From positions 1 to 45,694 of the IMG/VR virus record IMGVR_UViG_3300048011_000414: a DNA stretch of 45,694 nucleotides, one strand, 5' to 3'. Shown here in pieces: positions 33,362-40,779 of this stretch. Below the pieces are notes generated by a model. It saw only the letters and a program-made list of their open reading frames with translations. It searched no databases and was not told the DNA's origin. Source of the DNA: a virus. Every line of letters starts with the position of its first letter. Within the stretch, counting starts at the first letter, position 1. Made by a program: the position numbers and the translations under genes.

Positions 33362-33600
33362 TGCATCCATTATTTGAAAATACACAATCTTTATCTGATA
33401 ACGATATTGAAGAAAAAGTTATGCAACTTAATCGTAAATATTTTCAAACACAAAACCCACAAGTAAGAAATCAAATTTCTATTTTACTAGATGATTATAA
33501 ACTTGAATTAGAAACACGTAGAGCTAAACAAAAATTAGAAGCCCAACAACAGCAACAAAATGGCGAATCAGGGCTTGACAATCTTATCAAAGTAAGTTAA
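33361..33600 (+). CDS. Small helical late protein
   Basis: 79 residues; ATG 33361 shares one base with the preceding TAA. The protein is helical and charged (LLDDYKLELETRRAKQKLEA) with a Gln run QQQQQ near residue 65. It matches in style the small conserved proteins that follow tail genes in marine T4-like phages. Translation appears coupled to the upstream gene. Function unknown. Confidence 0.72.
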   Translation: MHPLFENTQSLSDNDIEEKVMQLNRKYFQTQNPQVRNQISILLDDYKLELETRRAKQKLEAQQQQQNGESGLDNLIKVS

Positions 33601-33609
33601 AATAAGTGT

Positions 33610-34137
33610 ATGCTTATGAAAACAGACGAACTAGGAATACCACGATTTTCTAACCGCGATCTTATCGATATGATCTATACAGGTCATGCGGATAAAGTCC
33701 ATGTGGTACTATGCGATGCAAACGATGATGTAGACCGTTTTAATGCGGCTATGGAAGAACAAGGCTTTGACAAGCTACAAAAGTATATCCCATTAGATGT
33801 AGATCAAAAGACTTTTGACGGTGTATGTCAAAGTGAATGGTTTATGCCTGATGAGTACAAAACATTAGATATTGATGCTTTTTTACTAGGCAAAATCGGA
33901 GGCAAACTTACAAAAGAATGGGGCAGATGTCTAGAAGAACTAGAAGCATTTAGAGAACGTGACATGGAAGACTTGTTACGCTATATGATCTATCTTGTAG
34001 ACTTTATGCGTGAGAATGATATTGTATGGGGTGTAGGACGTGGATCTAGTGTAGCAAGTTATGTGTTATATTTAATAGGTGTACACAAAGTTAATTCAAT
34101 TCAGTTTGACCTGGATTGGAGAGAGTTCTTAAGATAA
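33610..34137 (+). CDS. Pol III alpha (DnaE)-like fragment protein
   Basis: 175 residues from ATG 33610. Its last 40 residues, MRENDIVWGVGRGSSVASYV, LYLIGVHKVNSI, FDLDWREFL, closely follow the start of the palm domain of bacterial DNA polymerase III alpha (GPGRGSGAGSLVAYxLxIT...FDLLFERFL). The family normally continues for hundreds of residues, including the catalytic PDxDxDF; this protein stops right after the first palm element. The N-terminal 100 residues (WFMPDEYKTLDID and around) are not recognised. Polymerase activity is therefore impossible. It may be a domesticated structural fold. The late element for the next gene overlaps its stop. Confidence 0.6.
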   Translation: MLMKTDELGIPRFSNRDLIDMIYTGHADKVHVVLCDANDDVDRFNAAMEEQGFDKLQKYIPLDVDQKTFDGVCQSEWFMPDEYKTLDIDAFLLGKIGGKLTKEWGRCLEELEAFRERDMEDLLRYMIYLVDFMRENDIVWGVGRGSSVASYVLYLIGVHKVNSIQFDLDWREFLR

Positions 34138-34141
34138 ATAC
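34133..34141 (+). promoter_or_regulatory. Late-type promoter element GATAAATAC
   Basis: It overlaps the TAA stop at 34135-34137; a leader with AGGAGAG leads to ATG 34168. Confidence 0.65.
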
Positions 34142-34167
34142 GTATATAACTCATTAGGAGAGATAAA

Positions 34168-34581
34168 ATGGCTATAAAAGGTAATACAAGAAAAACGTAT
34201 AAAACTATGCGTGGAAAAATGGTTGACATGGATCAACTAGAACAAAGAAATGAACTTACACCGGCAGTAGGTAATGCTCGTGTAAATGCTCGCGGTGACG
34301 AGTTAGGACCAGGTGGTAAAGTTATTCGTAAACGTGAAGATCTTATGCGAGAATATTACGAAACAACAAATAAAGTACCAGACGAACCTATGCCCGAAAC
34401 TGAATCTAAAGTAGATGAAGTACCTGCTCAGAAGGTTGCTAAAACTACAAAAACAAAGGCACAACAAAAAGTTGAAGAGCAAGGATTAAACGAAGATCCT
34501 AAAATGGCTGCTGAATTCGGTGATGATGAAGATTGGATCGAAGATGCAGACGGAAATTTTGTACCAAAAAGCGAGGCGTAA
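34168..34581 (+). CDS. Conserved small late protein (T4-like marine phage type)
   Basis: 137 residues after AGGAGAG. The N-terminal two thirds, TMRGKMVDMDQLEQRNELTP, AVGNARVNARGDELGPGGKV and IRKREDLM, are of a kind highly conserved in marine T4-like phages. The C-terminal third is an acidic, Lys-rich disordered tail ending in DDEDWIEDADGNFVPKSEA. Late promoter, conservation and composition point to a virion-assembly or capsid-associated role, but the exact function is not established here. Its stop is directly followed by the GroES-like gene. Confidence 0.75.
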   Translation: MAIKGNTRKTYKTMRGKMVDMDQLEQRNELTPAVGNARVNARGDELGPGGKVIRKREDLMREYYETTNKVPDEPMPETESKVDEVPAQKVAKTTKTKAQQKVEEQGLNEDPKMAAEFGDDEDWIEDADGNFVPKSEA

Positions 34582-35007
34582 ATGGATTTTAATGCTGGAT
34601 CATCAGGACTAGTAACAAGAGTTAAGGGTAGTGTACGACCAATTCGAAATCGTGTAATTGTTAGCGGTATGGAATTCGGTGAACAAACTACCGCAGGTGG
34701 AATTATTATTTCATCAGATGACGGTAAAGATAGAGGAATTAAACCTCGTTGGGGTTTAGTAGAAGCTAAAGGTAGCGAAAATAAAGATCCATTTGACATA
34801 GGTGACTGGATTTTAATTGAACACGGACGTTGGACTCGAGGCTTTGAAGTTGAAATGGAAGACGGAACTGTTGAAACTATGCGTACTGTAGAAGCAGAAA
34901 GCATATTAGGCTGGCAACCAGAAACACCTGACGATATACTATTTGGTAATAAAACAGGTGCAGGATCAGTTGATACACCTAAACCAGAAGACTTTGGAGC
35001 AAGATAA
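34582..35007 (+). CDS. GroES-like co-chaperonin (gp31 functional type)
   Basis: 141 residues, beginning immediately after the preceding stop. The GroES fold is indicated by VRPIRNRVIVSGMEFGEQTT, AGGIIISSDDGKDRGIKPRW, and GLVEAKGSEN..FDIGDWILIEHGRW, which match the strand-mobile loop-strand order of Cpn10 proteins (AGGIIIP..AKEK.....V.AVG). Cpn10 is usually about 95 residues; extra segments lie at the C-terminus (PETPDDILFGNKTGAGS). As with T4 gp31, it probably partners host GroEL for folding the capsid protein. It is in a late transcript with 34168. Confidence 0.85.
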   Translation: MDFNAGSSGLVTRVKGSVRPIRNRVIVSGMEFGEQTTAGGIIISSDDGKDRGIKPRWGLVEAKGSENKDPFDIGDWILIEHGRWTRGFEVEMEDGTVETMRTVEAESILGWQPETPDDILFGNKTGAGSVDTPKPEDFGAR

Positions 35008-35008
35008 A

Positions 35009-35365
35009 TTGACAAATCCATTTAAAGATATTGAAACATTTGGCACAGCATGTGACCAACCTCCTAGTGTAGAAAACTATGTAATGTACCTTGATCTAAT
35101 TACAGAAGAATACACTGAACTAAAAGACGCCATTTTAGCAAATGATCGTGTAGAGCAACTTGATGCACTAGTAGACATTCTTGTTGTTACTATGGGTGCT
35201 ATTCGTGCCGCTGGCTGGGACGGAGAAGCGGCTTGGAAAGAAGTAATGGACACAAATTTCGCTAAGATTGATCCAGATACAGGCAAAGTACGCAAACGTG
35301 AAGATGGTAAAGTTCTTAAACCAGAAGGCTGGAAGGCTCCTGAACTTGCTCAATTTGTAAAATAA
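35009..35365 (+). CDS. MazG-like / phosphoribosyl-ATP pyrophosphohydrolase-type NTP hydrolase
   Basis: 118 residues from TTG 35009, one base after the previous stop, with GGAG at 34994-34997. The all-alpha NTP-pyrophosphatase core is seen as LDLITEEYTELKDAI (EExxE-type metal motif), RVEQLDALVDILVVTMGAIRAAG (ExxDxxxD-type) and a terminal MDTNFAKIDPDTGKVRKREDGKVLKPEGW, which is typical of phage members. Such enzymes hydrolyse dNTP or nucleotide signals. A longer upstream start at 34943 would overlap the GroES-like gene by 65 bases and is not favoured. A promoter for the next gene follows its stop. Confidence 0.8.
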   Translation: MTNPFKDIETFGTACDQPPSVENYVMYLDLITEEYTELKDAILANDRVEQLDALVDILVVTMGAIRAAGWDGEAAWKEVMDTNFAKIDPDTGKVRKREDGKVLKPEGWKAPELAQFVK

Positions 35366-35378
35366 TTTAAATTAACAC

Positions 35379-35407
35379 TTGACTCCTAGTGATTTATACG
35401 TTATAAT
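35379..35407 (+). promoter_or_regulatory. Sigma70-like promoter
   Basis: TTGACT (35379-35384), 17-base spacer, TATAAT (35402-35407), 26 bases before ATG 35434. It probably starts the overlapping operon through dexA-like, gp44-like, ferredoxin and DHFR genes. Confidence 0.82.
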
Positions 35408-35433
35408 ATAGTATAAATTATTAGGAGTTTCTT

Positions 35434-35595
35434 ATGAAATTAACACCGCAAACTAGTGGCATTGGAACTACTGGTGTAACAGGAGTTACACTAATGGCAC
35501 TACACCTTACAGGATACATAACAGGCTGGGGCTGGCCTCTGCTATATGTATTCCTTATTATTTCAGGTATCGGACAAGAAAATAGGAAGTCATAA
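35434..35595 (+). CDS. Small membrane protein, 53 residues
   Basis: ATG 35434 to TAA 35595, ribosome-binding site TTAGGAGTT. It contains one or two hydrophobic helices (TGVTLMALHLTGYITG, then WPLLYVFLIISGI) and a basic-polar end GQENRKS. It is first in the operon after a near-consensus promoter; the exonuclease gene begins 1 base after its stop. Function unknown; such early small membrane proteins can be toxins or superinfection factors. Confidence 0.65.
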   Translation: MKLTPQTSGIGTTGVTGVTLMALHLTGYITGWGWPLLYVFLIISGIGQENRKS

Positions 35596-35596
35596 T

Positions 35597-36142
35597 ATGG
35601 CAACTCATGGTATGATTGATTTAGAAACACTAGGCGTGGAGCCTGACAGTGTTGTAATGACTTTAGGTGCAATTAAGTTTGATCCATTTACTGATGCAGA
35701 GCCGCACAGTCCGTTGTACTTGCGAGGCGATGTAGAAGAACAAACTGAACATTACAATCGTTCTATTGACGAGAATACCCTTGCTTGGTGGGGGAGGCAG
35801 CCACAAGAAATTCAAGACGAGGCATTTGGCGAAGATTTAGAACGTGTTAATGTGCAAGAAATGCTACGTCAACTAAACAAATGGTGTGTAGGACTAGACT
35901 ACATTTGGTGTCAAGGTCCTACGTTTGACTTTGTAATACTACAGCATTTATATAAAGAAGCACAAAAGCCGGCGCCGTGGAACTATTGGCAGATTAGAGA
36001 TAGTAGAACACTGTTTGCTATGATGCCTCAAGATCCACGTAAAGCAATACAAGAAAGTTTACACAATGCACTAGCTGATTGTTATTATCAAGCAAAGTGC
36101 GTACAACAATCATATAAACATTTTGGAGTAACAAATAGATGA
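35597..36142 (+). CDS. dexA: 3'-5' exonuclease, DexA/RNase T-like (DEDD superfamily)
   Basis: 181 residues from ATG 35597. The first exonuclease motif is MIDLETLG (Asp7, Glu9), the second includes the acidic LDYIWCQGPTFDFVILQ (Asp in GPTFD) and the third SLHNALADCYYQ with catalytic His and Asp. W-A-W..QP and RDSRTLF are typical of the T4 DexA/phage exonuclease VIII-like group. A longer frame start at 35546 lies in the upstream gene and has no ribosome-binding site. It probably degrades host or damaged DNA and edits ends. It overlaps the next start by 4 bases. Confidence 0.85.
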   Translation: MATHGMIDLETLGVEPDSVVMTLGAIKFDPFTDAEPHSPLYLRGDVEEQTEHYNRSIDENTLAWWGRQPQEIQDEAFGEDLERVNVQEMLRQLNKWCVGLDYIWCQGPTFDFVILQHLYKEAQKPAPWNYWQIRDSRTLFAMMPQDPRKAIQESLHNALADCYYQAKCVQQSYKHFGVTNR

Positions 36143-36312
36143 TGAGTCCACCACCTAACGAACGAGACAGCGAAACACAAAGATTAATTAACGAGTATCT
36201 AAAGAAAGGTGGGGAAATTACTATTTGTGAGAAGAATGCCCGAACAGAAAATCTTGAGTTTAAAGGCGGCGGTTTTTACGGGCGTAAATCAAAAAAGAAA
36301 GACAACGAATGA
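36139..36312 (+). CDS. Small basic hypothetical protein, 57 residues
   Basis: ATG 36139 (or the adjacent ATG 36142) overlaps the exonuclease stop; TGA ends at 36312. The protein is charged: MMSPPPNERDSETQRLINEY then LKKGGEITICEKNARTEN, ending in GRKSKKKDNE. GGGFYGRK resembles a short loop in small conserved phage proteins. Coupled overlaps on both ends support translation. Function unknown. Confidence 0.6.
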   Translation: MMSPPPNERDSETQRLINEYLKKGGEITICEKNARTENLEFKGGGFYGRKSKKKDNE

Positions 36313-36470
36313 TACGTTGGTATGATTATCCAGCATCACTATTAATGGCTAATTTAATATTAACTACGTTCTTTACAATTCCAGTAGTTGGTGCTATAAT
36401 AGCATATATGATGTATGAATACGGCTGGAACAGTTATTGTCAATTTAGATTAAGGCAGGAAAATAGATGA
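36309..36470 (+). CDS. Small membrane protein, 53 residues
   Basis: ATG 36309 to TGA 36470, with 4-base ATGA overlaps at both ends (36309-36312 and 36467-36470). A single long hydrophobic segment (LLMANLILTTFFTIPVVGAI then IAYMMYEYGW) is followed by a polar basic tail FRLRQENR. No family recognised. It is wedged in the replication-gene operon just before the clamp loader. Confidence 0.6.
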   Translation: MIRWYDYPASLLMANLILTTFFTIPVVGAIIAYMMYEYGWNSYCQFRLRQENR

Positions 36471-37381
36471 AAGAATTATGGGTAGAAAAGTATCGTCCTA
36501 AGACGGTAGATGGATATGTGTTTAGAGATGAAGCACAAAGGTCGCAAGTAAAGACTTGGATTAAAGACAAGACTATTCCGCATTTGCTGTTTAGTGGTAA
36601 TGCAGGTATTGGTAAAACAACACTTGCAAAATTGTTGTTTAATGAGCTTGAAGTAAACGACTTAGACATATTAGAAATTAACGCATCGCGAACAAACTCA
36701 GTAGATGATGTTCGTGATAAAATTGTAAACTTTGTACAGATGATCCCATTTGGGGACTTTAAGGTTGTATTACTAGATGAAGCTGACTATCTTAGCCCAA
36801 ACGCTCAAGCGGCGTTGCGTGGTGTTATGGAAGAGTATCATACTACTGCTCGTTTCATTCTTACTTGTAACTATCCAAATCGTATTATACCCGCTTTGCA
36901 TAGTAGGTGTCAAGGTTTCCACATTGCTAAAATTGACCAAACTGAATTCACAGCTCGAGTTGCTGAAATCCTTATTACCGAAGGTGTTACTCCTGATTTG
37001 GATACGCTCGATACCTATGTAAAAGGTACATATCCAGACTTACGTAAGTGTATCAATACAGTACAAATGAACAGTGTAGATGGTGTGCTTACTAAGCCAA
37101 ATGAAGGTGACACAGGTGAAAGCGACTGGAAACTTGAAATGGTTGAACTGTTTAAAGCAGGCAAAATTCAAGAAGCACGTAAACTATTATGTGGCGCAAT
37201 TCGTCCAGAAGAAATGGAAGAAGTCTATCGTTGGCTGTATGACAATATTGATCTATTCGGAAATGAAGAGCAACAAGATAGTGCAGTAATAATTATTAAA
37301 CAAGGGTTAGTGGATCATACTCTAGTAGTTGATCCGGAGATTAACTTAGCCGCAGTGCTAATTAAACTTGCGAGGTTGTAG
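36467..37381 (+). CDS. 44: Sliding-clamp loader large subunit (gp44, RFC small-subunit type)
   Basis: 304 residues; ATG 36467 overlaps the previous stop. AAA+ motifs: [15 protein letters not shown] (RFC box), Walker A GNAGIGKT (44-51), Walker B VVLLDEAD (100-107), sensor/arginine region with HSRCQGFH (SRC at 146-148), and LRKCINTVQ. Length matches T4 gp44 (319 residues). With gp62 it loads the gp45 clamp; neither gp62 nor gp45 is within this window, at least not adjacent. The ferredoxin gene follows at the last base of its stop. Confidence 0.95.
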   Translation: MKELWVEKYRPKTVDGYVFRDEAQRSQVKTWIKDKTIPHLLFSGNAGIGKTTLAKLLFNELEVNDLDILEINASRTNSVDDVRDKIVNFVQMIPFGDFKVVLLDEADYLSPNAQAALRGVMEEYHTTARFILTCNYPNRIIPALHSRCQGFHIAKIDQTEFTARVAEILITEGVTPDLDTLDTYVKGTYPDLRKCINTVQMNSVDGVLTKPNEGDTGESDWKLEMVELFKAGKIQEARKLLCGAIRPEEMEEVYRWLYDNIDLFGNEEQQDSAVIIIKQGLVDHTLVVDPEINLAAVLIKLARL

Positions 37382-37734
37382 TGACATACTTAGTAACAGA
37401 TAATTGTATTAAATGTAAACACACAGATTGTGTAGCAGTTTGTCCGGTCGATTGTTTTTATGAAGCAGATAACTTCTTAGCAATTAATCCAGACGAATGT
37501 ATCGACTGTGGTGTGTGTGAGCCCGAATGTCCTGCAAATGCAATTGTAGCAGAAAATGCAATTAGTCCCGAAGAACGGGAAAAATGGGAAGAAATTAATA
37601 GACGAGTTTCGGACTGGAACATTAATATAACTGAAAAGAAAGAGTCTCCAGTAGATGCTAACGAATGGGATGAATATCCTAACAAATACGAAGAATTTGG
37701 TATAATACCAATTAAGGACATAACAAATGGGTAA
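37381..37734 (+). CDS. fdxA: 7Fe ferredoxin (FdxA type)
   Basis: 117 residues from GTG 37381, which shares its first base with the clamp-loader stop. The cysteine pattern [17 protein letters not shown] and [12 protein letters not shown] matches bacterial 7Fe ferredoxins: by analogy with Azotobacter FdI, Cys9, Cys17 and Cys50 bind a 3Fe-4S cluster and Cys21, Cys40, Cys43 and Cys46 a 4Fe-4S cluster. A C-terminal tail of about 60 residues, longer than in free-living 7Fe ferredoxins of this length class, holds [20 protein letters not shown]. It may feed electrons to a phage or host reductase. The cell role in infection is unknown. Confidence 0.92.
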   Translation: MTYLVTDNCIKCKHTDCVAVCPVDCFYEADNFLAINPDECIDCGVCEPECPANAIVAENAISPEEREKWEEINRRVSDWNINITEKKESPVDANEWDEYPNKYEEFGIIPIKDITNG

Positions 37735-37918
37735 AGGAAGTAGACGTCGATTACAACAAATTGCCGACGAACAAATGCAAAACAATTGGGATAGGATTTT
37801 TGATAAAAAGAAATCTTATAAAGAGGTACAACAAGACCTAACTGAATTAAACAGCGACGGCAATAGAACCCGCGGAAGGTACGGCGAAGACAATGATAAA
37901 AGCAATCCTAGCGTGTGA
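37727..37918 (+). CDS. Small charged hypothetical protein, 63 residues
   Basis: ATG 37727 overlaps the ferredoxin stop by 8 bases and its end overlaps the DHFR start by 26 bases. The product is very hydrophilic ([20 protein letters not shown]), with a [18 protein letters not shown]-type helical core. Small conserved proteins starting MGKGSxRR are frequent in T4-like marine phages; function unknown. Confidence 0.65.
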   Translation: MGKGSRRRLQQIADEQMQNNWDRIFDKKKSYKEVQQDLTELNSDGNRTRGRYGEDNDKSNPSV

Positions 37919-38378
37919 TAATAAGGGCGGAGTAAGTAAAGACGGTACACTGCCGTGGCCACATAACAGCACAGATTTAAAATGGTTTAAAGATAATACA
38001 GCAGGACATGTTGTTATTATGGGATCTACTACTTGGGAAGATCCTCATATGCCGCGTCCGTTACCCAAACGTATAAATGTACTAGCAACCAGTCGCCCTG
38101 CAGAGTTTCCAGGTGCTGACAAATACATTAGTGGCGACCTTAATAAAAGTGTTAAACGTATTGAAGAAGAATATCCTAGCCTTATTACTTGGGTAATTGG
38201 CGGTCCAAATATCATTGAGCAAACACTTGGTGTTATTGATGAGTTTTATATTAGTCGTATCCCTGGCGACTTTGATTGTGATACACACTTGCCGTTGAAA
38301 AAGATTGAGAGCTTGTTTAAAGTTAAGTGGGAAGAAGATCACGATTTAGTTAAATTCCAAATCCTGGAGAAAAGATGA
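37893..38378 (+). CDS. frd: Dihydrofolate reductase
   Basis: 161 residues. The folate/NADPH enzyme core is seen as [20 protein letters not shown] (residues 5-24), DLKWFKDNT, VVIMGSTTWED, PLPKRINVLATSR and VIGGPNIIEQTL, matching the classic DHFR order including the LPW and GGxxI segments. It regenerates tetrahydrofolate after the ThyA reaction; thyA lies about 600 bases downstream in the same cluster. The start overlaps the preceding gene by 26 bases and its stop overlaps the next ATG (38375) by 4. Confidence 0.93.
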   Translation: MIKAILACDNKGGVSKDGTLPWPHNSTDLKWFKDNTAGHVVIMGSTTWEDPHMPRPLPKRINVLATSRPAEFPGADKYISGDLNKSVKRIEEEYPSLITWVIGGPNIIEQTLGVIDEFYISRIPGDFDCDTHLPLKKIESLFKVKWEEDHDLVKFQILEKR

Positions 38379-38797
38379 TAGATTGGAAATGTAAATCGAC
38401 CTGGAAGCGCAGTAGCATTAATACACTTTGGTGTTTGTTAGGGTGTAGTATTGGCGATTTTGGTACAATTTTTGTATTTCAGAACATAGAGCATACTTGG
38501 TCAGTTTGGCAAGTAATGTCATTAGCTATTATGAACGGATTGCTTACAAGCATTGCGTTGGAAACATTTATTCTAAGCAGACAAATGGTATTACGTCTTG
38601 CATTTCGTACAGCAATTGGTATGAGTTTTATCAGTATGATTGCAATGGAAGCAGCAATGAATATAACTGACGTCATACTTACAGGTGGAGCAATACTTAC
38701 TTGGTGGGTAATACCGTTTATGTTACTTGCGGGATTTATTACGCCTTTACCTTACAACTATTGGCGACTAAAAGCACTAGGCAAATCTTGCCACTAA
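38375..38797 (+). CDS. Four-helix membrane protein resembling DUF4396
   Basis: 140 residues; start overlaps the DHFR stop. It opens with TWKRSSINTLWCLLGCSIGD, containing two Cys in a WCLLGC motif, and has about four hydrophobic segments (near residues 22-42, 46-66, 78-96, 101-122). It ends LPYNYWRLKALGKSCH. The NTLxCLxGCxIGDF start and the NYxRLKxxGKxCH end are what I recall of the DUF4396 family, whose members are sometimes linked to metal handling. A copper/metal role here is inference only. Nothing else known in this family is a usual phage nucleotide gene. Confidence 0.55.
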   Translation: MIDWKCKSTWKRSSINTLWCLLGCSIGDFGTIFVFQNIEHTWSVWQVMSLAIMNGLLTSIALETFILSRQMVLRLAFRTAIGMSFISMIAMEAAMNITDVILTGGAILTWWVIPFMLLAGFITPLPYNYWRLKALGKSCH

Positions 38798-38844
38798 CTT
38801 AATTATTGGAGAAAACGTGAAACATTTGAAATTTGGGAGAAACG

Positions 38845-39009
38845 ATGATTGAGATATTATATACTATAGTAGGTTTAATAATTCTAGCAGGTATGGCTTT
38901 AGCTGTTTGGACTAGCAGTGTAATGCTAGGCGAACGTAAAGAAAGATACAGAGCAGGTACTCACGACTATTACGACAATCCAATTAAAAAGAAGCAGATA
39001 AAAGAATGA
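38845..39009 (+). CDS. Small membrane protein, 54 residues
   Basis: ATG 38845 to TGA 39009, with GGGAGA at 38835-38840; its stop overlaps thyA by 4 bases. One hydrophobic helix (ILYTIVGLIILAGMALAVW) is followed by a charged tail containing GERKERYRAGTHDYYDNPIK. No family recognised. A short GTG ORF (38817, 11 residues) just ahead overlaps its start and might be a leader, but is too short to claim. Confidence 0.62.
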   Translation: MIEILYTIVGLIILAGMALAVWTSSVMLGERKERYRAGTHDYYDNPIKKKQIKE

Positions 39010-39872
39010 AACAGTATCTCGAAGCACTAGAATATATTTTAGAAAACGGTAACGATCGTAACGATAGAACAGGTGTAGGCACACGTGGTGTGTTTGGCTA
39101 TCAAATGCGCTTTAATTTGCGTGACGAATTTCCTGCTGTAACTACTAAGCGACTTGCTTGGAAAAGCGTTGTAAGCGAACTACTGTGGTTCTTAGAAGGT
39201 AGTACAGACGAACGTAGGCTTGCTGAAATACACTACGGCAAACCACGTGACGAGCTTGTAGGTAAAACAACTATTTGGACTGCTAATGCCGACAAACAAG
39301 GTGCAGACTTAGGATATACAAATACAGACACCGTTAAAGAACTAGGTCCTGTGTACGGTAGTCAATGGCGTAATTGGAACGCTAGGGGACATCACGTAGA
39401 TCAAATTATTGAAGTTATGAAAAACATTTATAACGATCCTGACAGTCGTAGGCATATTGTTAGTGCTTGGAATGCTGGTGAAGTAGATAGAATGGCATTG
39501 CCGCCTTGTCATACTATGATGCAATTTCATGTACAAGACGGCGAACTAAGTTGTCAACTGTATCAACGTAGCGCAGACATGTTTTTAGGTGTTCCGTTTA
39601 ATATTGCAAGTTATAGTTTGCTTACACATATTATGGCTAAAATGTTAGGACTTAAAGTAGGTGACTTTGTATGGACTGGCGGCGACTGTCATATCTATAC
39701 TAATCACTTTGAGCAAGTTAAAGAACAGATACAGCGTGTTCCTGTAAAAGGTCCCACACTAGTAATGCCAGAGTTTGGTACACTGTTTGAAATTATGGAA
39801 GCAGATCCTACAATGTTTGTATTGAAAGATTATAACCCAATGGATTCAATTAAAGCACCAATGGCAGTATAA
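39006..39872 (+). CDS. thyA: Thymidylate synthase (ThyA)
   Basis: 288 residues. All family signatures are present: DRTGVGTRGVFGYQMRF, LWFLEGSTD, ELGPVYGSQWRNW, DPDSRRH (the paired Arg of the phosphate site), LPPCHTMMQFHV with catalytic Cys168, and QRSADMFLGVPFNIASY, then GDCHIYTNH. It converts dUMP to dTMP with methylene-tetrahydrofolate, linked to the DHFR (37893) and dCMP deaminase (40373) in the same cluster. T4 gene td is interrupted by a group I intron; this gene is not. Start overlaps the preceding stop by 4 bases. Confidence 0.97.
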   Translation: MKQYLEALEYILENGNDRNDRTGVGTRGVFGYQMRFNLRDEFPAVTTKRLAWKSVVSELLWFLEGSTDERRLAEIHYGKPRDELVGKTTIWTANADKQGADLGYTNTDTVKELGPVYGSQWRNWNARGHHVDQIIEVMKNIYNDPDSRRHIVSAWNAGEVDRMALPPCHTMMQFHVQDGELSCQLYQRSADMFLGVPFNIASYSLLTHIMAKMLGLKVGDFVWTGGDCHIYTNHFEQVKEQIQRVPVKGPTLVMPEFGTLFEIMEADPTMFVLKDYNPMDSIKAPMAV

Positions 39873-39877
39873 AACAT

Positions 39878-40081
39878 ATGGCTAAAAGAAAACAATACTC
39901 AGACGTATCACAATACGATCCTAAAATACATACAAAGACTAAAGGCGGACTGGGGTTTGGTATGAAAAAAGGTGTAAAAGAACTTGAAGGTAGCGGAAGC
40001 GGATTACATTTATGTAAAGTTTTTAAATGGAATATTCCTGAACATTTAAAACCTCTTGCAAAAAGATTAAAGATAATTTAA
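39878..40081 (+). CDS. Small basic hypothetical protein, 67 residues
   Basis: ATG 39878, five bases after the thyA stop. The sequence is basic and glycine-rich in the middle (KTKGGLGFGMKKGVKELEGS), with no membrane segment. Its TAA shares its last base with the next gene's ATG (40081). No family recognised; coupled spacing supports translation. Confidence 0.6.
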   Translation: MAKRKQYSDVSQYDPKIHTKTKGGLGFGMKKGVKELEGSGSGLHLCKVFKWNIPEHLKPLAKRLKII

Positions 40082-40371
40082 TGATGGGCGCAACTGCATA
40101 TGGAGACCCGCAACAACAAGCGTTTTATAAAAGAGCGTATTGGTGGAAGCGCACAGGTAGTGGTAAACTAATACACCCTGGGCAAAAGTATGTACTAGTT
40201 AAAACGTATTTTGATGCGATGGGAAGACCGCCTATACATAACTTGTCGTGGGATCGTATATGCACACCAAACGAATATCTCGTATACGAGCTTACAAAAG
40301 ATTCAAAAAAAAAGACTTTGACTGCACAAGAGTTTACAGGCAATCCTTATTCAAATGGAAGTGGATATTAG
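40081..40371 (+). CDS. Hypothetical protein, 96 residues
   Basis: ATG 40081 overlaps the previous stop by one base. The product is aromatic- and Lys-rich (FYKRAYWWKRTGSGKLIHPG, then KYVLVKTYFDAMGRPPIHNL) and soluble. No recognised domain. Its stop lies one base before the favoured dCMP deaminase start (40373), so it is probably coupled to that gene. Confidence 0.62.
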   Translation: MMGATAYGDPQQQAFYKRAYWWKRTGSGKLIHPGQKYVLVKTYFDAMGRPPIHNLSWDRICTPNEYLVYELTKDSKKKTLTAQEFTGNPYSNGSGY

Positions 40372-40372
40372 A

Positions 40373-40774
40373 ATGAAACAAAAATTTATCGATGCGTATA
40401 TGGATGTTGCCGAACGTTTTGCGCAATTAAGTTCAGCAAAGCGTTTGAATGTTGGTGCAATTGTTGTAAAGGATGATCGCATTATTAGTATTGGCTACAA
40501 TGGTATGCCTAGTGGTTGGGACAATGAATGCGAACACGAAGGTAAAACTAAACCAGAAGTATTACATGCCGAGTCTAACGCAATTGCTAAACTAGCAAAA
40601 AGCAGTGAAAGTGGAAATGGTGCAACTATGTTTGTTACACATTCGCCTTGTATAGATTGTGCTAAACTAATCTATCAAAGTGGAATAGCCGCTGTGTACT
40701 ACAAAAATGATTATCGTAGTACACAGGGCATTGAGTTTTTAAATAAGTCTAATATTGAAGTAGTTAAAGTTTAA
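40373..40774 (+). CDS. cd: Deoxycytidylate (dCMP) deaminase
   Basis: 133 residues from ATG 40373. The first zinc motif is VLHAESNAI (HAE) and the second HSPCIDCAKLI (PCxxC), as in the cytidine/dCMP deaminase fold. VGAIVVKDDRIISIGYNGMPSG is the conserved N-terminal substrate loop. The alternative ATG 40355 adds six residues, overlaps the previous gene and is less like known family starts (MKQKFIDAYMDVAERFA). It supplies dUMP for ThyA. Its stop directly abuts the convergent phoH gene. Confidence 0.92.
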   Translation: MKQKFIDAYMDVAERFAQLSSAKRLNVGAIVVKDDRIISIGYNGMPSGWDNECEHEGKTKPEVLHAESNAIAKLAKSSESGNGATMFVTHSPCIDCAKLIYQSGIAAVYYKNDYRSTQGIEFLNKSNIEVVKV

Positions 40775-40779
40775 CTATT
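40765..40779. repeat. 15-base palindrome at a convergent gene junction
   Basis: AGTTAAA-G-TTTAACT spans the stop codons of dCMP deaminase and phoH, which meet with no gap. It is AT-rich and lacks a GC stem, so it is at best a weak bidirectional terminator. Confidence 0.4.

Noticed and set aside
34943-35008. Longer start for the MazG-like gene
   Set aside because: It lies inside the GroES-like gene, lacks a ribosome-binding site and adds unrelated residues; TTG 35009 with GGAG fits better.
36777-37289. Plus-strand frames of 69-81 residues inside the clamp-loader gene
   Set aside because: They overlap a fully conserved AAA+ gene in another frame and have no start signals or lipobox-type features like the lysis overlap.
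40765-40779. Bidirectional terminator at the dCMP deaminase/phoH junction
   Set aside because: The palindrome is real but entirely AT-rich with a one-base loop and no GC stem, so terminator function is not supported.
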